Origin: Flagellimonas ochracea
GTDB taxonomy: Bacteria > Bacteroidota > Bacteroidia > Flavobacteriales > Flavobacteriaceae
Reading direction: 5' to 3'
Length of the DNA stretch: 64,000 bases
NCBI RefSeq assembly: GCF_009903685.1
Contig: NZ_JAAABI010000002.1
Span: 434,001-498,000, forward strand
Of this stretch, positions 52,752 to 60,635 are shown piece after piece. The translations under genes and the position numbers were made by a program. The notes below the pieces were generated by a model. That model worked only from the letters and a program-made list of their open reading frames with translations. It had not been told where the DNA came from and did not search any database. Numbering within the stretch: position 1 is the first letter of the stretch; every line of letters begins with the position of its first letter.

Positions 52752-54194
52752 ATGCCAACAAGAAAAAAGACTAAAATAGTAGCTACCCTCGGCCCGGCTA
52801 CCAATAAAAAGGAAACCCTTAAAGCGATGATTGCTGCAGGCGTTGATGTTTTCAGGATCAATTTCTCCCATGCCGCTTATGACGATGTGGCTAATCGAAT
52901 CAAAATGATTCGTGAACTGAATGAAGAAATGGAGGTCAACACCTCAATATTGGCAGATTTACAGGGGCCCAAACTAAGAGTGGGTGTGATGGGCGGAGAA
53001 GCCGTGGTATCTCCTGGGGATGAAATCACCTTTGTTACGGGAGAACCCTTTGAAGGAATGGCAGACCGAGTGTACATGAACTATGAAAACTTCCCGAAGG
53101 ATGTAAAACCTGGTGAGCGTATTCTTTTGGATGATGGCAAGTTGATATTTGAGGTGAAATCCACCAACGGAGAAGATGAAGTAAAGGCCGTGGTCATACA
53201 AGGAGGGCCTTTGAAATCCAAGAAAGGTGTAAACCTTCCCAACACCAATATTTCATTGCCAGCTTTGACAGAGAAAGATATTAAAGATGCCATATTTGCC
53301 ATTGGACAGGAAGTGGATTGGATAGCGCTATCTTTCGTGCGCCATAGTCAAGACCTTATTGGGCTGCAAAGTTTGATCGAGGAGCACTCAACCCACAAAA
53401 TCCCAATTATTGCGAAAATAGAAAAGCCAGAGGCGGTAGAAAACATTGATAAAATCGTCGCCTATTGTGATGGATTAATGGTGGCTAGAGGTGATTTAGG
53501 GGTGGAAGTCCCGGCCCAAGAAGTACCATTGATTCAGAAACAATTGGTGCTCCGCGCCAAAAAAGCTAGGATACCGGTAATCATTGCCACCCAAATGATG
53601 GAAACGATGATTACCAGTCTCACACCTACACGCGCCGAGGTAAACGATGTGGCAAACTCCGTGATGGATGGTGCCGATGCCGTAATGCTTTCGGGTGAAA
53701 CTTCCGTTGGGAATTATCCGGTACAGGTAATTGAAAAAATGTGTAGCATTCTATCCAGTGTTGAAGGATCTACATTGATTAAGGTTCCTCAGACACCTCC
53801 ACATATTCGTACGAAAAGGTACATAACCAAGTCTGTTTGTTACCATGCTGCTTTAATGGCCAATGAAATCCAGGCCAAAGCCATTTCTACTTTGACAAAC
53901 AGTGGATACACCGCATTTCAAATATCGGCATGGAGACCCAGTGCCCATATTTTGGTGTTTACATCGAACAAAAGGATTTTGACCCAGTTGAACTTACTCT
54001 GGGGAGTGAAAGCTTTCTATTATGATAGATACGTTTCAACGGACGAGACCATTGAGGATGTGAACCAAATTGCCTGCAAAAAAGGATTTTTGGATGTTGG
54101 GGATATGCTCATCAGCCTTGCTGCTATGCCCATTAAAGATAAGGGGATGGTGAACACGTTGAGAGTTACCGAAATAGAAACCTGTAGTTTTTAA
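52752..54194 (+). CDS. pyk: Pyruvate kinase
   Basis: A 480-residue glycolytic enzyme that makes pyruvate and ATP from phosphoenolpyruvate. The N terminus MPTRKKTKIVATLGPATNKKE, the catalytic region KIPIIAKIEKPEAVENI with the active-site lysine, VARGDLGVEVP, and TQMMETMITSLTPTRAEVNDVANSV are all present. A C-terminal regulatory domain follows; no fused phosphohistidine domain is seen. Its promoter is probably ahead of the IPExxxVDY gene (3 bp gap). Confidence 0.97.
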   Translation: MPTRKKTKIVATLGPATNKKETLKAMIAAGVDVFRINFSHAAYDDVANRIKMIRELNEEMEVNTSILADLQGPKLRVGVMGGEAVVSPGDEITFVTGEPFEGMADRVYMNYENFPKDVKPGERILLDDGKLIFEVKSTNGEDEVKAVVIQGGPLKSKKGVNLPNTNISLPALTEKDIKDAIFAIGQEVDWIALSFVRHSQDLIGLQSLIEEHSTHKIPIIAKIEKPEAVENIDKIVAYCDGLMVARGDLGVEVPAQEVPLIQKQLVLRAKKARIPVIIATQMMETMITSLTPTRAEVNDVANSVMDGADAVMLSGETSVGNYPVQVIEKMCSILSSVEGSTLIKVPQTPPHIRTKRYITKSVCYHAALMANEIQAKAISTLTNSGYTAFQISAWRPSAHILVFTSNKRILTQLNLLWGVKAFYYDRYVSTDETIEDVNQIACKKGFLDVGDMLISLAAMPIKDKGMVNTLRVTEIETCSF

Positions 54195-54208
54195 TTGGGA
54201 GTAAAGAA

Positions 54209-54736
54209 TCAAGCAACTTTCTTCTCAAAAGCAATGAAATTGACCACTTTTCCCGATTTATTGTAGACCGGAGCTCCTTTTATCCAACATTTGTATGGAG
54301 CGCCATCTTTGCTATAATTGGTCAACACAACCTCGAACGGAGAAAGGGATTTAACGGCTTTTGAAACTTTTTTGGAAGTTTCCTTGCACGTATCCTTGCC
54401 CTGAAAAAGTTTAGGAGTTTTCCCAATAACCTCTTGCGGTCTATACCCATTCATCAAACGCATATTTTGTGTGGCATAAACGATGTTGAGGTTCTCATCT
54501 GTAACCACGACAACATGTTCTTTGTCCAGAATTTCTTCTTGAAAGGGAATATCACCTTGCCAATTTCCACTGTTGGCCAAATGATTTAGATTCTTTGTGT
54601 CATGCAAGTTTTCACATACCCTGTTGAAACGCTGGGCATAAAATTCCACTGAGCAAATAGGAAGTGCTGAAAAGCTCCTCTTACCATGAAAATGGTTCAC
54701 TGCCTCTTCATAAAATCGTATCTTTTCCATACCCAA
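54209..54736 (-). CDS. PAS domain protein without output domain
   Basis: A 175-residue protein with a PAS domain in its C-terminal two thirds (EEILDKEHVVVVTDENLNIVY to NKSGKVVNFIAFEKK). The region VIGKTPKLFQGKDT is the loop that in LOV photoreceptors reads NCRFLQG, but the flavin-binding cysteine is replaced by Pro108, so it is not a normal LOV light sensor. No kinase or HTH domain is fused. The N-terminal 60 residues are helical with unknown role. The nearest neighbours are pyk (convergent) and a divergent AraC gene. Confidence 0.85.
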   Translation of the reverse strand: MGMEKIRFYEEAVNHFHGKRSFSALPICSVEFYAQRFNRVCENLHDTKNLNHLANSGNWQGDIPFQEEILDKEHVVVVTDENLNIVYATQNMRLMNGYRPQEVIGKTPKLFQGKDTCKETSKKVSKAVKSLSPFEVVLTNYSKDGAPYKCWIKGAPVYNKSGKVVNFIAFEKKVA

Positions 54737-54895
54737 TACTATGAAAACTCAAAAAACTGGACAAGATATTAACAGTCTTGTTTAAAACTTAGGGGGTAAG
54801 AGGTACAAATAAGTGGTGTAAGCATCAACAAACGAAACGGACTAAGTGTGGAAATAGTGGTAATCTTTAGGGAAATATAAGTTAGTTTCAATGGT

Positions 54896-55744
54896 ATGAG
54901 GCACCAATTTAAGGATAGTAAGCTAGGATCTATTTTAGGTTTTACAGACGATATAGCCGCAGATGAAAACCGATTTGCCATTACAACGAATACCATTAAA
55001 TTTTTATGGAATAGAAATGATATGCCCATAACTTTTATGGTTGATGGCATTGAAGTTGGGCTTAAACCGAACCAATTGGCGACCATAACCAATTTACATG
55101 TTGTCTCGTTTGCCCAAATGAAACTGCCTCTGTCAGCCATTTTGTTCAACAAAGAGTTTTATTGTGTTTTTGACCATGACAGCGAGGTCTCATGCAATGG
55201 CATCCTTTTTTATGGAACCCAAGACCTACCAATCATTACCATTCCTGAACATCAATTAACAAGATTCAACCTTTTGTTTGACATTTTTGTTGAGGAATTT
55301 GCCACACCTGATAATATTCAAGGAGACATGCTGCGGATGCTTCTAAAAAGATTGATTATTATGAGCACGCGTTTGGCCAAGGAACAGCTTATCGTAAAAA
55401 CCTTGGACAATGATCAGATTGACATCGTACGAAAATTCAATTTTCTTGTGGACCGTCACTACAAGACGAAAAGAAGAGTGAGTGATTATGCCGAAATGAT
55501 GTTTAAATCACCAAAGACACTTTCCAATTTATTTGCAACCTACAATCAAAAAACGCCTCAGCAAATAATTATGGAGCGTATTGCCTTGGAGGCAAAACGG
55601 CTCATGAACTATACAGACAAGCAAAACCAAGAAATTGCCTATGAATTGGGATTCAATGATCCTGCGCATTTCAGTAAGTTCTTCAAAAAAATGTACCAAG
55701 TTAGCCCTACGGCGTATAGAGAAAAGCTCGCTCTTATCACTTAA
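54896..55744 (+). CDS. AraC family transcriptional regulator
   Basis: A 282-residue regulator. The last 95 residues form the AraC DNA-binding domain (KTKRRVSDYAEMMFKSPKTL, then IAYELGFNDPAHFSKFFKKM and YQVSPTAYRE). The N-terminal part resembles a cupin-type effector domain (VDGIEVGLKPNQLATITNLHVV). It is followed by a 52-codon ORF, an AhpD-like gene and a cupredoxin-like gene in the same direction. In Flavobacteria, AraC proteins next to small redox genes often control them; here this is inference. Confidence 0.9.
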   Translation: MRHQFKDSKLGSILGFTDDIAADENRFAITTNTIKFLWNRNDMPITFMVDGIEVGLKPNQLATITNLHVVSFAQMKLPLSAILFNKEFYCVFDHDSEVSCNGILFYGTQDLPIITIPEHQLTRFNLLFDIFVEEFATPDNIQGDMLRMLLKRLIIMSTRLAKEQLIVKTLDNDQIDIVRKFNFLVDRHYKTKRRVSDYAEMMFKSPKTLSNLFATYNQKTPQQIIMERIALEAKRLMNYTDKQNQEIAYELGFNDPAHFSKFFKKMYQVSPTAYREKLALIT

Positions 55745-55835
55745 AGGAAACTTGGACAAGTCATCGGGAAATCCTTCCTAACACCCACCTCTCCTTTCAA
55801 CGCATCTTTGCCCTGTAATTTAAAACGAAGTAAAG

Positions 55836-55994
55836 ATGAAACGAATAGAAAAATCCATTTTTAGTTTAATAGAGGTTTTTAGGTTTACCCCAAAAACAGC
55901 TTCGAACACGCTTATCGCATCCAATCATTGTGAGCAAAAGTATCACCACGATTTCTACTGTGATGCTGAGAAACCCTTTATAGTAAAAAAATAA
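55836..55994 (+). CDS. Small hypothetical protein (52 aa)
   Basis: A 52-codon ORF in the 280-bp gap between the AraC gene and the AhpD-like gene, too short for most gene finders. It starts at ATG 55836 with a -7-like box (CATCTTTG, 55803-55810) 25 bp before. The product starts MKRIEKSIFSLIEVFRFTPK and contains HCEQKYHHDFYCD near its C terminus, two cysteines and three histidines in a short span, which could bind a metal. It shares direction and a 29-bp gap with the AhpD-like gene. No homologue is recognised. Confidence 0.55.
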   Translation: MKRIEKSIFSLIEVFRFTPKTASNTLIASNHCEQKYHHDFYCDAEKPFIVKK

Positions 55995-56023
55995 TTGCTT
56001 AATAACATAAATAGAAATAGATC

Positions 56024-56572
56024 ATGAGCACATTAAATGTACCTAAAAGAGAAGAAGTAAGTACTGGCAACCAGGTAATTTTTGACAATCTGGAAAAAGC
56101 AGTTGGCTTTGTTCCCAACCTCTATGCCACCTATGCCCATTCAGAAAATGCATTGGGCAATTACCTAAATTTTGCCAACGCCAAAACGTCTTTAAAGGCC
56201 AAGGAAAAAGAAGTGGTTAACCTGGCGGTCAGCGAAGTTAATGGTTGTCTGTATTGTTTATCTGCCCACACAGCAATTGCAAAGATGAATGGTTTCAACG
56301 ATGAGCAAATTATGGAACTAAGAGCTGGAGAAGCTTCTTTTGACCCCAAGCTTGACGCTTTGGCCCGCTTAGCTAGAAACATCACCGAAAATCGAGGGAC
56401 GACGGATGCCGTTGTCTTGGAAAACTTCTTTAAAACTGGTTGGACCAAAGAGAACTTGATTGACACCATTGTATTGGTGGGTGACAAGACCATCTCCAAC
56501 TATATCAACAATACCGCCGATACACCAATCGATTTTCCAGTAGCACAACCTTTGGAAACAGAAGTAGTTTAA
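56024..56572 (+). CDS. Carboxymuconolactone decarboxylase/AhpD-like protein
   Basis: A 182-residue all-helical protein with the redox motif CLYCLSAHTAIAKMNG (CxxC followed by H), as in AhpD alkylhydroperoxidase. The start MSTLNVPKREEVSTGNQVIFDNLEKAVG and the KEKEVVNLAVSEVNGC segment fit peroxidase-related members. It probably reduces peroxides or a partner thiol. The next gene encodes a cupredoxin-like protein 30 bp downstream, so the pair is probably co-transcribed. A related protein is encoded at 25471. Confidence 0.9.
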   Translation: MSTLNVPKREEVSTGNQVIFDNLEKAVGFVPNLYATYAHSENALGNYLNFANAKTSLKAKEKEVVNLAVSEVNGCLYCLSAHTAIAKMNGFNDEQIMELRAGEASFDPKLDALARLARNITENRGTTDAVVLENFFKTGWTKENLIDTIVLVGDKTISNYINNTADTPIDFPVAQPLETEVV

Positions 56573-56602
56573 ATCAATTTAATAAAAATCAAACAGAGAA
56601 AA

Positions 56603-56992
56603 ATGAAAAAAGCAATTGCAAGTTTAGTGTTTGTTTTTGGAGCTGTTTTTATGATGAGCGGCCAGGATTCCATGATAGACAAATCCGTTAAAACCATTAG
56701 TCTGGAACAAGTTCCGGGAGAATTTACCCAGAAGACACTTACAGTATTCCCAGGGACCTACATTTTTGAAATAGCAAATAATGGTGTAGACCATAATATA
56801 GGATTTGTTTTGGTCAAAAAAGGAGAGGATGTGAGCAAACCTGAAAACCACATTCAGACTGCTTACGTCACCGCACCGGTATCGACCAACAAAAAGCAAA
56901 CATCCAAACCTACCGTATTGGCTGAGGGAGAGTATGTGTATTTCTGTCCTTTAAATCCAACAAGTACGGATAACACATTGATTGTCAAATAA
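56603..56992 (+). CDS. Exported cupredoxin-like protein with degenerate copper site
   Basis: A 129-residue protein with a signal peptide (MKKAIASLVFVFGAVFMMSG) and a plastocyanin/azurin-like beta-sandwich. His64 in GVDHNIGFVL and Cys115 in YVYFCPLNPT lie where the type 1 copper ligands are expected. The following histidine of the CxxH motif is replaced by Asn118 and no methionine ligand is seen, so the copper site looks incomplete. It may bind metal differently or be purely structural. It follows the AhpD-like gene in one direction. Confidence 0.8.
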   Translation: MKKAIASLVFVFGAVFMMSGQDSMIDKSVKTISLEQVPGEFTQKTLTVFPGTYIFEIANNGVDHNIGFVLVKKGEDVSKPENHIQTAYVTAPVSTNKKQTSKPTVLAEGEYVYFCPLNPTSTDNTLIVK

Positions 56993-57022
56993 AAGACGAG
57001 ATTTTCGACAATTTATTTAGGG

Positions 57023-57040
57023 CCCCATCAATCGATGGGG
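57023..57040 (+). terminator. Terminator after the cupredoxin-like gene
   Basis: A perfect 7-bp stem CCCCATC/GATGGGG with loop AATC and a T-rich tail. It overlaps the convergent end of the TetR gene. Confidence 0.65.
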
Positions 57041-57041
57041 T

Positions 57042-57620
57042 TCATTTTACCTTGGCACCAGCAAACAAGGATGGAGCTATGCTCTTGGCCAAGTAAATGG
57101 GCCAATCATTTTTGAACAGATGACTTTCCATAATAGCACCCTCAAAAAGAAGATAGAGCCCTCCTGAGATTTTTTCAATCTCCGCTTTTGACACATTTTC
57201 AATATTCTCACTTACCACTTCTCCCAAAAACAGTAGAAACTCTTTCTTTTGTTTTCGAAGTACAAGTAATATTCTTGTTTGTTTAGGAGAAAGCTCACCC
57301 AATAACCGCAATCCCCAACCGCCAAAAAAAGTATCGGAGCGATAAAGGTCTTGCAGAAAGTCGAACACTGCCAAGAGTTGGTTTCGGCCGCTTTTTCTTC
57401 GGCCAACATAATCTTTAAGATTTTGGATAAATACTTCATGTCTTTGCTCCAAATAGGCTATACAAAGATCTTCTTTGGATTTAAAATGGCTATAAAGCGT
57501 GGCCTTGGCAATATCACACTTGGCTATAATCTCATTGATACCAGTTGCGTTGTACCCTTGGGAATAGAAAAGATTACCTGCGGTGGTTATTATGTGTCGA
57601 TGTAATTCAGGACGTTGCAT
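57042..57620 (-). CDS. TetR/AcrR family transcriptional regulator
   Basis: A 192-residue regulator. The N-terminal HTH is QPE/RPELHRHIITTAGNLFYSQG followed by NATGINEIIAKCDIAKATLYSHF, the standard TetR helix-turn-helix with the K-x-T-x-Y-x-H-F core. The C-terminal part is the ligand domain; the ligand is unknown. The ATG at 57620 is preferred over the in-frame ATG at 57656. It is downstream of dinB on the same strand (49 bp from the dinB stop to the start codon), so dinB and tetR may be co-transcribed; otherwise its target is not obvious. Confidence 0.9.
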   Translation of the reverse strand: MQRPELHRHIITTAGNLFYSQGYNATGINEIIAKCDIAKATLYSHFKSKEDLCIAYLEQRHEVFIQNLKDYVGRRKSGRNQLLAVFDFLQDLYRSDTFFGGWGLRLLGELSPKQTRILLVLRKQKKEFLLFLGEVVSENIENVSKAEIEKISGGLYLLFEGAIMESHLFKNDWPIYLAKSIAPSLFAGAKVK

Positions 57621-57668
57621 TGGCAACAAAGTAAAAAGAAATTCTGGGCTGGACAATAGAACTTCAGA

Positions 57669-58769
57669 CTAAAAATCAAACTGCAATTGGACCGATATGG
57701 TCTCTTCCTGGGACTTTTCTTCTTTCTTCTCCGCGTTAAGATTGGCTAAGGAAATGCCAAGCAACCGGACAGAATTTTGTAACGGGGACTGGTATAGCAA
57801 CTCTTTTGCGGTTTCAAGAATCAGGTCTTTTTGCCCGATAAAATAGGGAAGCGTTTTGCTTCGGGTTTGAAGGGTAAAATCGCTATATTTTATTTTTAGG
57901 GTAATGGTTTTACCTGAAATATTGGATTTCTGAAGCCGTCTTTCCAGTTCAGCAGCTATATTCTCAAGCTTATCCAGCATAAAGATTTCACTGCTCAAAT
58001 TTTCAGAAAACGTTCGCTCTGCGCCCACCGATTTGGGAACGCGATGGGGCTTGACAGGACTATTGTGGATGCCGCGTACCACATAATAATAGTACTTGCC
58101 ACTTTTGCCGAATGTTTCTTCCAAGAATTCCAGCGATTTTTTTTTAAGGTCTTTACCTGTAAAAATTCCGAGCTTGTACATCTTTTCCGCAGTCACCTTG
58201 CCAACACCATAGAATTTTCTAATGTCCAATTCTTCCAAAAATGAAATCACCGCTTCTGGGTTCACCGTTTTTTGTCCATTGGGTTTGTTGTAATCACTGG
58301 CTACCTTTGCAATGAACTTGTTAATGGATATGCCAGCGGAGGCGGTCAACCCTGTGCTATCAAAAATTTTTTGTCGGATTTCTTGCGCTATCAAGGTTGC
58401 GGATGGATTTCCTTTTTTGTTCTCTGTGACATCCAAATAGGCCTCATCCAACGAAAGCGGCTCAACCAAATCGGTGTATTCAAAAAAAATGTTTCTGATG
58501 CTGTTTGAAACCTCTTTATAGCGATCAAATCGTGGCTTCACAAAAACCAGATCAGGACAATTTCTTTTGGCAATGTATCCGGCCATGGCACTGCGAACCC
58601 CAAATTTTCTTGCTTCGTAGCTGGCAGCAGAGACCACACCCCTTTTAGAACCACCACCCACAGCAATGGGCTTTCCCTTCAACTCAGGATTGTCATGCTG
58701 CTCCACCGATGCATAAAAAGCATCCATATCTACATGAATTATTTTTCTCAAGGGAAAATCGAAGTCCAT
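57669..58769 (-). CDS. dinB: DNA polymerase IV
   Basis: A 366-residue Y-family polymerase for translesion synthesis. KIIHVDMDAFYASVEQ carries the first catalytic aspartates and EPLSLDEAYLDVTEN the second. A little-finger domain follows, and the C terminus ends QLQFDF, resembling a clamp-binding peptide. The ATG at 58769 gives MDFDFPLRKIIHVDM; an in-frame start at 58808 lies further upstream. It is divergent from the NAD(P)-binding gene (27 bp). Confidence 0.95.
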   Translation of the reverse strand: MDFDFPLRKIIHVDMDAFYASVEQHDNPELKGKPIAVGGGSKRGVVSAASYEARKFGVRSAMAGYIAKRNCPDLVFVKPRFDRYKEVSNSIRNIFFEYTDLVEPLSLDEAYLDVTENKKGNPSATLIAQEIRQKIFDSTGLTASAGISINKFIAKVASDYNKPNGQKTVNPEAVISFLEELDIRKFYGVGKVTAEKMYKLGIFTGKDLKKKSLEFLEETFGKSGKYYYYVVRGIHNSPVKPHRVPKSVGAERTFSENLSSEIFMLDKLENIAAELERRLQKSNISGKTITLKIKYSDFTLQTRSKTLPYFIGQKDLILETAKELLYQSPLQNSVRLLGISLANLNAEKKEEKSQEETISVQLQFDF

Positions 58770-58796
58770 ACTCAAATTTAAGGTATATTTAGTTTG

Positions 58797-59474
58797 ATGG
58801 AAACGCATAAAAAAATCGCGATTGTTCTTGGAGCGACGGGCCTTGTTGGTGGATTGCTGCTGGATATGCTACTACAGGATGAGCGCTATTCTAAAGTGGT
58901 AGTTTTTTCTCGTCGTGATTTCCCGGTTGAGCATCCTAAATTGGAAAAGAAAATAGGGAACCTGTTGAACTTACAAACGTTTGTAGAGGATTTCAAGGCC
59001 GATGAGGTGTATTGTTGTATCGGGACCACTAAGTCCAAAACTCCAAACGATACAAGGTACAGGGAAATAGATTATGGCATACCCGTCGAAGCTGCTGAGT
59101 TGAGCCAAAGCAATGGCGTTTCAACGTTTATCGTAATTTCTGCGCTAGGTGCCAATGACAAGAGTTCCATTTTCTATAATAGGATAAAGGGAGAAATGGA
59201 ACGGGATGTGTTACGTGTAGGAATTCCCAAAACCCATATCGTACAACCATCCCTGATTGGTGGAGAACGGAATGAAAAACGATCAGGGGAGCTATTCTTC
59301 AAAAAACTGATGAGCGCGATTGAGTTTTTATTGATTGGCCCGTTAAAGCGGTATAGGGTCATTGAACCTGAAAGCATAGCAAAAGCAATGATTTGGTTGG
59401 CGAACAATCCATATGAAGAAAAACGGATTCCCTCAGTAAAATTGGAAATATTGGCGAAAAATGGAACATCTTGA
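58797..59474 (+). CDS. NAD(P)-binding oxidoreductase (atypical SDR, HTATIP2-like)
   Basis: A 225-residue Rossmann-fold protein. The N terminus has VLGATGLVGGLLLDMLL, the NAD(P) loop, and VFSRRDFPVEHPKL after the second strand. The fragment YREIDYGIPVEAAELS is a feature of the HTATIP2/YbjT-like atypical SDRs, which often lack a standard active site. Reaction unknown. It is the first of three overlapping genes (14 bp and 7 bp overlaps) with the CYTH protein and a lysoplasmalogenase. Confidence 0.83.
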   Translation: METHKKIAIVLGATGLVGGLLLDMLLQDERYSKVVVFSRRDFPVEHPKLEKKIGNLLNLQTFVEDFKADEVYCCIGTTKSKTPNDTRYREIDYGIPVEAAELSQSNGVSTFIVISALGANDKSSIFYNRIKGEMERDVLRVGIPKTHIVQPSLIGGERNEKRSGELFFKKLMSAIEFLLIGPLKRYRVIEPESIAKAMIWLANNPYEEKRIPSVKLEILAKNGTS

Positions 59475-59934
59475 AATTGAACGCAAGTTCTTGGTAGCAT
59501 CCAATACTTATAAAGAACAAGCCACTTCACAAATCCGCATTGTACAAGGTTTTCTGAACACACATCCAGACAGGACCGTGCGTGTACGAATCAAGGGAAA
59601 CAAAGGATTTTTGGCAGTAAAAGGCACCAGCAATGAAACCGGGACCACCCGTTTTGAGTGGGAGACAGAAATAAGTATAAATGAGGCCACAAATCTTATT
59701 GATTTATGTGAAGGGGCCATTCTGGAAAAGATGCGATATGAGATTCCTTTAGGGGCACACACTTTTGAAGTGGATGAATTTTTTGGAGAGAACAAAGGCC
59801 TTGTCATGGCCGAAGTAGAACTCAATCATGAAGACGAAGTTTTTAAAAAGCCAGATTGGTTGGGCAAAGAGGTTACAGGAGATATTAGATACTACAACTC
59901 ACAGCTTAGCAAAAATCCCTTTAATACATGGTAA
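59461..59934 (+). CDS. CYTH domain protein
   Basis: A 157-residue protein with the CYTH (triphosphate tunnel) fold: MEHLEIERKFLVAS carries the ExExK motif that coordinates the triphosphate, and RTVRVRIKGNKGFLAVKGTS gives the basic strands of the tunnel. Typical reactions are inorganic triphosphate hydrolysis or adenylate cyclase. It lacks the C-terminal CHAD domain. It overlaps its neighbours (upstream by 14 bp, downstream by 7 bp), so translation is coupled. Confidence 0.9.
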   Translation: MEHLEIERKFLVASNTYKEQATSQIRIVQGFLNTHPDRTVRVRIKGNKGFLAVKGTSNETGTTRFEWETEISINEATNLIDLCEGAILEKMRYEIPLGAHTFEVDEFFGENKGLVMAEVELNHEDEVFKKPDWLGKEVTGDIRYYNSQLSKNPFNTW

Positions 59935-60635
59935 GGCAAGGGAACAAGAAACAACAAGTATTAAATGGACTGGCATTTTTATCAGGCGTCCTGGCCATCT
60001 ATTTTGAACTTAGGGATAATACGTCGCTCTTTACTGTTTTTAAACCTTTGACCACCATCATAATATTATCACTGTTGTTTTTAGCTCCAAAAAATGGAGA
60101 TATAAAACTCCGCAATACTGTTTTGGCAGCTTTAATTTTTTGCTTGATGGGCGACATCTTGCTGCTGTGGGAAACCTATTTCGTTCTTGGATTAGCCTCT
60201 TTTTTGATGGCGCATATATTTTTCACCACCGCTTTTATAAGATTGGAAGGTTTTCAATTCAAGGGCTTATCGCTTTTTGTGCTCTTAGCCATCGGCTTAG
60301 GGGTATTTTTCTGGCTAAAACCAGATTTGGAAAAGTTGCTATTGCCCGTGGGCATTTACATTTTGGTAATTGTCTTCATGGCATGGCAGGGAACTAGTCT
60401 ATACTTTGCAAGAAATAAAAAGAACTACGCACGGATTGGTATAGCAGTTTTGTTGTTTATGTTTTCAGACACCTTGATTGCCATTGATAAATTTAAAGTG
60501 CCATTTCGTTGGTCAGGACCCGTAATTTTGGGCACCTACTGGGTAAGTATTGGGCTTATTACCAATGCAATGTTAAATGGGGTCACCCAAAACAAAGAGG
60601 TAATTATCAATCCAGTTTTTGTTCAAGAGCAATAA
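59928..60635 (+). CDS. Lysoplasmalogenase (YhhN family), second copy
   Basis: A 235-residue membrane protein with about eight segments; FCLMGDILLLWETYFVLGLASF and LLFMFSDTLIAIDKF resemble the paralogue at 26652. Function is inferred from the family: vinyl-ether cleavage of lysoplasmalogen. Its last 29 bp overlap the M20 hydrolase gene on the opposite strand. It is translationally coupled to the CYTH gene. Confidence 0.82.
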   Translation: MVRQGNKKQQVLNGLAFLSGVLAIYFELRDNTSLFTVFKPLTTIIILSLLFLAPKNGDIKLRNTVLAALIFCLMGDILLLWETYFVLGLASFLMAHIFFTTAFIRLEGFQFKGLSLFVLLAIGLGVFFWLKPDLEKLLLPVGIYILVIVFMAWQGTSLYFARNKKNYARIGIAVLLFMFSDTLIAIDKFKVPFRWSGPVILGTYWVSIGLITNAMLNGVTQNKEVIINPVFVQEQ

